Of a stretch of 64,000 nucleotides of DNA, positions 60,578 through 64,000 are shown in pieces. The stretch's first letter is position 1. Each line of letters begins with the position of its first letter. The notes beneath the pieces were generated by a model. It made no database searches. It was not told the DNA's origin and saw only the letters and a program-made list of their open reading frames with translations. The stretch is from Rhizobium sp. BK313 (lineage in GTDB: Bacteria > Pseudomonadota > Alphaproteobacteria > Rhizobiales > Rhizobiaceae), in contig NZ_JACHZQ010000011.1 in NCBI RefSeq assembly GCF_014193655.1, positions 42,658 through 106,657 on the forward strand, given 5' to 3'. The position numbers and the translations under genes are program-made.

Positions 60578-62509
60578 ATGTCAGCCAAGCAAAATCGCCA
60601 ATTCCGCCCCCTGCCCGTTCCGAATGTCGAACTTCACGGCCTTTTTGGTGCCCGTCAGGAAGCGATCTGCAACTCCACCGCCGCCACCTTGCTCGACCGC
60701 TGCGTCGAGGCGGGCATGGTCAAAGCAATTGACGTCGGCCAGCCGGGCCCCGGCATTATCCTCCCGCTGCAGACCTGGTCGGGCTCGACGCAGATGTTCT
60801 GGGATAGCGATCTCGGCAAGTCGATCGAGACCATTGCCTATTCGCTCTATCGCCGCCCGAATCCGGAGCTTGAGGCACGCGCCGATGCGATCATCGACAT
60901 GTATGAAAAATTGCAGCAGGAGGACGGTTACCTGAACGCCTGGTTCCAGCGCGTCCAGCCTGGCCGCCGCTGGACCAACCTGCGCGACCACCACGAACTT
61001 TATTGCGCCGGGCATCTGATCGAAGCCGCCGTCGCCTATTACCAGGCGACGGGAAAGCGCAAGCTGCTCGACGTCATGAGCCGCTTTGCCGACTACATGA
61101 TCACTGTTTTCGGCCATGGCGAAGGTCAGCTTCGGGGCTATTGCGGCCACGAGGAGGTCGAGCTGGCGCTGGTCAAGCTCGCCCGTGTCACTGGCGAAAA
61201 GAAGTATCTCGATCTCGCCAAATATTTCATCGACGAACGTGGCCAGCAACCGCATTTCTTCACCGAAGAGGCGCTGCGCGACGGCCGCGATCCGGCGAAG
61301 TTCGTGCAGAAGACCTATGAATACAATCAGGCGCATCAGCCGGTGCGCGAACAAACCAAAGTCGTAGGTCATGCGGTGCGCGCCATGTATCTCTATTCCG
61401 GCATGGCAGACATTGCCACGGAATATAATGACGACAGCCTGACCTCGGCGCTGGAGACGCTGTGGGACGATCTGACAACCAAGCAGATGTATGTCACCGG
61501 CGGCATCGGGCCAGCGGCTTCCAACGAAGGCTTCACCGACTACTACGACCTTCCGAACGAAAGCGCCTATGCCGAAACCTGTGCCTCGGTCGGCCTGGTC
61601 TTCTGGGCGAACCGCATGTTGGGGCGCGGACCGAACCGGCGTTACGCTGATATCATGGAACAGGCACTCTATAACGGCGCAATGGCCGGGCTGTCGCTCG
61701 ACGGAAAAACCTTCTTCTACGAAAACCCGCTGGAAAGCGCTGGCAAGCATCACCGCTGGACCTGGCATAACTGCCCCTGCTGCCCGCCGAACATCGCCCG
61801 CCTGCTCGCTTCGATTGGCTCCTACATGTACGCAGCTGCCGATAGTGAAATCGCCGTGCATCTCTATGGCGAGAGCAAGGCCCGCGTCCCGCTCGCAAGC
61901 GGCGTCACGGTCGAACTGGCTCAGGAGACGAATTACCCTTGGAACGGCGCCATCCGTTTCGCGGTCAATCCGGACAGCCGCGCCCGCTTTGCGCTTTCGC
62001 TGCGCATTCCCGAATGGGCTGCCGGCGCGACGCTTGCCATCAACGGAGCTTCCGTCGATCTCTCCTCGGTCACGGTCGACGGCTATGCTCGCATCGAGCG
62101 GGAGTGGCAGAGCGGCGACAAGGTCGATCTCAACATTCCGCTGATCCCACGCACTCTGTTTGCCAATCCCAGGGTGCGCCAGGATGCAGGACGCGCGGCG
62201 CTGATGCGCGGACCGCTGGTCTATTGCGTCGAAACCACCGACAATGGCCGGGATCTCAACGGCATCTCGCTTGCCGGAGATCCGGTATCGGCGCAGACGG
62301 CAGAAATTGCCGCGCTGGAGGGCGCCATTGCGCTCGACATTCCGGTCAAACGCGATGAGGCTGACTGGGGATCGGACCTCTATCGAACCACGCCGCCGAA
62401 GAGCCGCTCCGCCACCGCGCGTTTCGTTCCGTATCATCTATGGGACAACCGCGAACCGGGTGAGATGCTGGTCTGGATCCGCGCCGATCAGACGCAACAC
62501 GGAGCCTGA
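60578..62509 (+). CDS. Glycoside hydrolase family 127 (DUF1680), beta-L-arabinofuranosidase type
   Basis: 643 residues from ATG 60578; ATG 60569 is the alternative. An (alpha/alpha)6 barrel with GHEEVELALVKLARVTGEKK and the zinc/cysteine catalytic set: Glu and Cys in NESAYAETCASVGLVFW and the paired Cys of HNCPCCPPNIARLL, one of which is the nucleophile in characterised members such as bifidobacterial HypBA1. C-terminal beta domains follow. No signal peptide, so it acts on imported sugars. Known members release L-arabinose from Hyp-linked beta-L-arabinooligosaccharides of extensin; the substrate here is inferred. Confidence 0.9.
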   Translation: MSAKQNRQFRPLPVPNVELHGLFGARQEAICNSTAATLLDRCVEAGMVKAIDVGQPGPGIILPLQTWSGSTQMFWDSDLGKSIETIAYSLYRRPNPELEARADAIIDMYEKLQQEDGYLNAWFQRVQPGRRWTNLRDHHELYCAGHLIEAAVAYYQATGKRKLLDVMSRFADYMITVFGHGEGQLRGYCGHEEVELALVKLARVTGEKKYLDLAKYFIDERGQQPHFFTEEALRDGRDPAKFVQKTYEYNQAHQPVREQTKVVGHAVRAMYLYSGMADIATEYNDDSLTSALETLWDDLTTKQMYVTGGIGPAASNEGFTDYYDLPNESAYAETCASVGLVFWANRMLGRGPNRRYADIMEQALYNGAMAGLSLDGKTFFYENPLESAGKHHRWTWHNCPCCPPNIARLLASIGSYMYAAADSEIAVHLYGESKARVPLASGVTVELAQETNYPWNGAIRFAVNPDSRARFALSLRIPEWAAGATLAINGASVDLSSVTVDGYARIEREWQSGDKVDLNIPLIPRTLFANPRVRQDAGRAALMRGPLVYCVETTDNGRDLNGISLAGDPVSAQTAEIAALEGAIALDIPVKRDEADWGSDLYRTTPPKSRSATARFVPYHLWDNREPGEMLVWIRADQTQHGA

Positions 62510-62510
62510 C

Positions 62511-63584
62511 ATGGCGAAAAACAGCATGAGGCTGACCGGCGTCCGCAAGAGTTACGGCGGGCTGGAGGTCATTCACGGTATCGATCTCGAGGTGCAGGAG
62601 GGTGCATTCGTCGTCTTCGTCGGCCCGTCCGGCTGCGGCAAGTCGACCCTGTTGCGAATGATTGCCGGGTTGGAAGAAGTGACCGATGGCGAGATTGCCA
62701 TCAAGGGCCGGGATGTCACCGATCTCGACCCATCGGACCGCGGCATCGCCATGGTCTTCCAATCCTATGCGCTCTATCCGCATATGAGCGTGCGAGAAAA
62801 TCTCGGTTTCGGGCTGAAAATGGCCCGGACCGATGCCACCGAGATCGAGGGACGCGTCAAGGCCGCCTCCGCCATCCTCAAGATCGACCATCTGCTGGAC
62901 CGCCGCCCGGGCCAACTCTCCGGCGGCCAACGGCAGCGTGTCGCCATCGGCCGAGCGATCGTGCGCAAGCCGGATGTCTTCCTGTTCGACGAGCCGTTGT
63001 CCAACCTTGACGCGGAACTGCGTGTCTCCATGCGCATCGAAATCGCCCGGCTGCACCGCGAGCTTGGCAATACGATGATCTACGTGACGCACGACCAGAC
63101 CGAAGCGATGACGCTCGCCGACAAGATCGTCGTGCTCAGGGACGGCAACATCGAGCAGGTCGGTAGCCCGCGCGAGGTCTATGAAGATCCGGCCAATATC
63201 TTCGTCGCCGGCTTCATCGGTTCGCCGCGCATGAACATGATCGAGGCCGAATGGGCCTCCGATGGCTCCGCTAAGGTCCCTGGTGGTTCGATCAAGACCG
63301 ATATACGTCAGGCCCGCCTCGCGCCCGGCGACAAGCTGATGCTGGGCATGCGCCCGGAACATCTTGTCGTGGCATCCGATGGCGATGATGCGGTCCGCGT
63401 GACTGTCGATTTCGACGAATATCTCGGCGGCACGCGCTATCTCTATTGCCAGACGGAGGACGGCCAGAACCTGATCGCTGAATATCGCGAGGGTCCCGAT
63501 GTTCAGCGCGGCGATACGCTCTATCTGCGCTGCACGCCAGAAAGACGCCGCTATTTCGACGGACAGGGAAACCGCCTCCGCTGA
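62511..63584 (+). CDS. Sugar ABC transporter ATP-binding protein, MalK/UgpC type
   Basis: 357 residues from ATG 62511, one base after the GH127 stop. Walker A GPSGCGKST, Q-loop FQSYALYPHMSVRENL, signature LSGGQRQRVAIGRAIVR, Walker B VFLFDEPLSNLDAELR and H-loop YVTHDQTEAM. A C-terminal TOBE/regulatory region (MLGMRPEHLVV; LGGTRYLYCQT) typical of MalK is present. Energises the two upstream permeases. Confidence 0.95.
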   Translation: MAKNSMRLTGVRKSYGGLEVIHGIDLEVQEGAFVVFVGPSGCGKSTLLRMIAGLEEVTDGEIAIKGRDVTDLDPSDRGIAMVFQSYALYPHMSVRENLGFGLKMARTDATEIEGRVKAASAILKIDHLLDRRPGQLSGGQRQRVAIGRAIVRKPDVFLFDEPLSNLDAELRVSMRIEIARLHRELGNTMIYVTHDQTEAMTLADKIVVLRDGNIEQVGSPREVYEDPANIFVAGFIGSPRMNMIEAEWASDGSAKVPGGSIKTDIRQARLAPGDKLMLGMRPEHLVVASDGDDAVRVTVDFDEYLGGTRYLYCQTEDGQNLIAEYREGPDVQRGDTLYLRCTPERRRYFDGQGNRLR

Positions 63585-63701
63585 AGCACATCGATGTCAA
63601 AGTGACGCTGCCTAATCGTTTGACGAACAACGAAAATTGTGACGATGTTTGCCGACGGAGCCGGACCATGTGTTGCGGCCTACGAATTTGGAGGCGGCTA
63701 A

Positions 63702-64000
63702 ATGACCAGACTGACGGAAGACGCCAAGGGCGTCTATGTGATTGCCGTAACCCCGTTTGGCGATGACGGTGCGCTCGACTTTGCCAGCATCGACAGCATG
63801 GTGGATTTTTATGAAAGTGTCGGTGTGACCGGGCTGACGGTGCTCGGCCAGCTTGGGGAGGCGCCGAAGCTGACGGCGGAGGAATCGCGCACCGTCGTCG
63901 AGCGCGTGCTGAAACGGCTTAATGGCCGTCTGCCGGTCGTCGTCGGCGTTTCCGCGCCGGGGCTTGCGCCGATGCAGGAACTGGCCGAGGCGGTGATGGA
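63702..64000 (+). CDS. Dihydrodipicolinate synthase family protein, 3' end beyond window
   Basis: At least 99 residues from ATG 63702 with GGAGGCGGC upstream. The N-terminus (GVYVIAVTPFGDDGALDFAS) and LTVLGQLGEAPKLTAEES are those of the DapA/NanA family, with the usual TGE replaced by LGE. It follows the transporter ATPase by 117 bp holding no gene. In this setting, an L-2-keto-3-deoxyarabonate dehydratase-like or other keto-acid step of arabinose breakdown is plausible. The Schiff-base Lys lies outside the window. Confidence 0.82.
   Translation, partial: MTRLTEDAKGVYVIAVTPFGDDGALDFASIDSMVDFYESVGVTGLTVLGQLGEAPKLTAEESRTVVERVLKRLNGRLPVVVGVSAPGLAPMQELAEAVM

Noticed and set aside
60581..62437. 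618-codon open frame antisense to the GH127 gene
   Set aside because: Mirror of strong forward coding periodicity; no recognisable protein features.
1..64000. CRISPR arrays, tRNA or rRNA genes, insertion sequences, prophage
   Set aside because: No regularly spaced repeats, cloverleaf or rRNA sequences, transposase motifs or phage structural genes were seen on reading both strands.

Overview
The window looks like a catabolic, accessory-type stretch of a high-GC alphaproteobacterial genome, most likely a member of the Rhizobiaceae (Rhizobium/Agrobacterium group). The evidence is the high GC3, the protein families present (DUF992, DUF1800/DUF1501 pair, DUF2161, DUF899, TIGR03862 flavoprotein, rhizobial-type solute-binding proteins) and a TAGAGCAT-type intergenic palindrome familiar from Rhizobiales. 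No rRNA, tRNA, CRISPR array, transposase or phage gene was seen. Genus and replicon (chromosome or chromid/megaplasmid) cannot be fixed from the sequence alone.

Layout. 1-3.9 kb: a reverse-strand sugar/polyol catabolic operon (isomerase/epimerase cut by the window edge, DUF993 aldolase-like protein, Gfo/Idh/MocA dehydrogenase) behind a TetR regulator, with the same 14-bp palindrome in front of both transcription units. 4-7 kb: VOC protein, flavoprotein and NAD epimerase. 7.2-13 kb: a GntR regulator divergent from a Trp-type ABC importer, kynureninase and a formamidase-like hydrolase, read here as a (formyl)kynurenine uptake and degradation locus. 13.2-16.5 kb: an amidase and a family-5 solute-binding protein that has no permease beside it. 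17-20 kb: small secreted proteins, a stand-alone FlgA-N-like protein, an EAL-domain relic and a 766-bp stretch without a convincing gene. 20-22 kb: two aldo/keto reductases and a Dabb protein. 22.6-29.6 kb: GH2 beta-mannosidase coupled to an S66 carboxypeptidase, then a large GH94-like protein.

29.8-43.2 kb is mixed: cupin, nitroreductase, MFS/LysR divergent pair, DUF2161 nuclease-fold protein, Do-type protease, PAS-GAF-GGDEF-EAL protein, small membrane proteins, J-domain protein, DUF899 and a hybrid histidine kinase. 43.4-46.5 kb holds an M24 Xaa-Pro-type peptidase, a GntR regulator and a DapA-family enzyme joined by a shared TGTCGACA motif. 47-50.5 kb carries the DUF1800/DUF1501 export-linked pair and a RibD-like reductase. 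50.5-56.2 kb holds a GH38 alpha-mannosidase, an Fsr-type MFS exporter and an AraC regulator. 56.3-64 kb is a LacI-controlled sugar ABC system wrapped around a GH127 beta-L-arabinofuranosidase-like enzyme, ending in a DapA-family gene cut by the window edge.

The common theme is import and oxidation of plant- or host-derived small molecules (mannosides, arabinofuranosides, kynurenines, amides, probably prolyl peptides), with each locus carrying its own regulator and visible operators. Three DapA-like TIM-barrel genes (542-1717, 45612-46514, 63702-end) sit in three different loci. In both ABC operons a hairpin follows the binding-protein gene, a layout that usually keeps binding protein in excess over the membrane parts.
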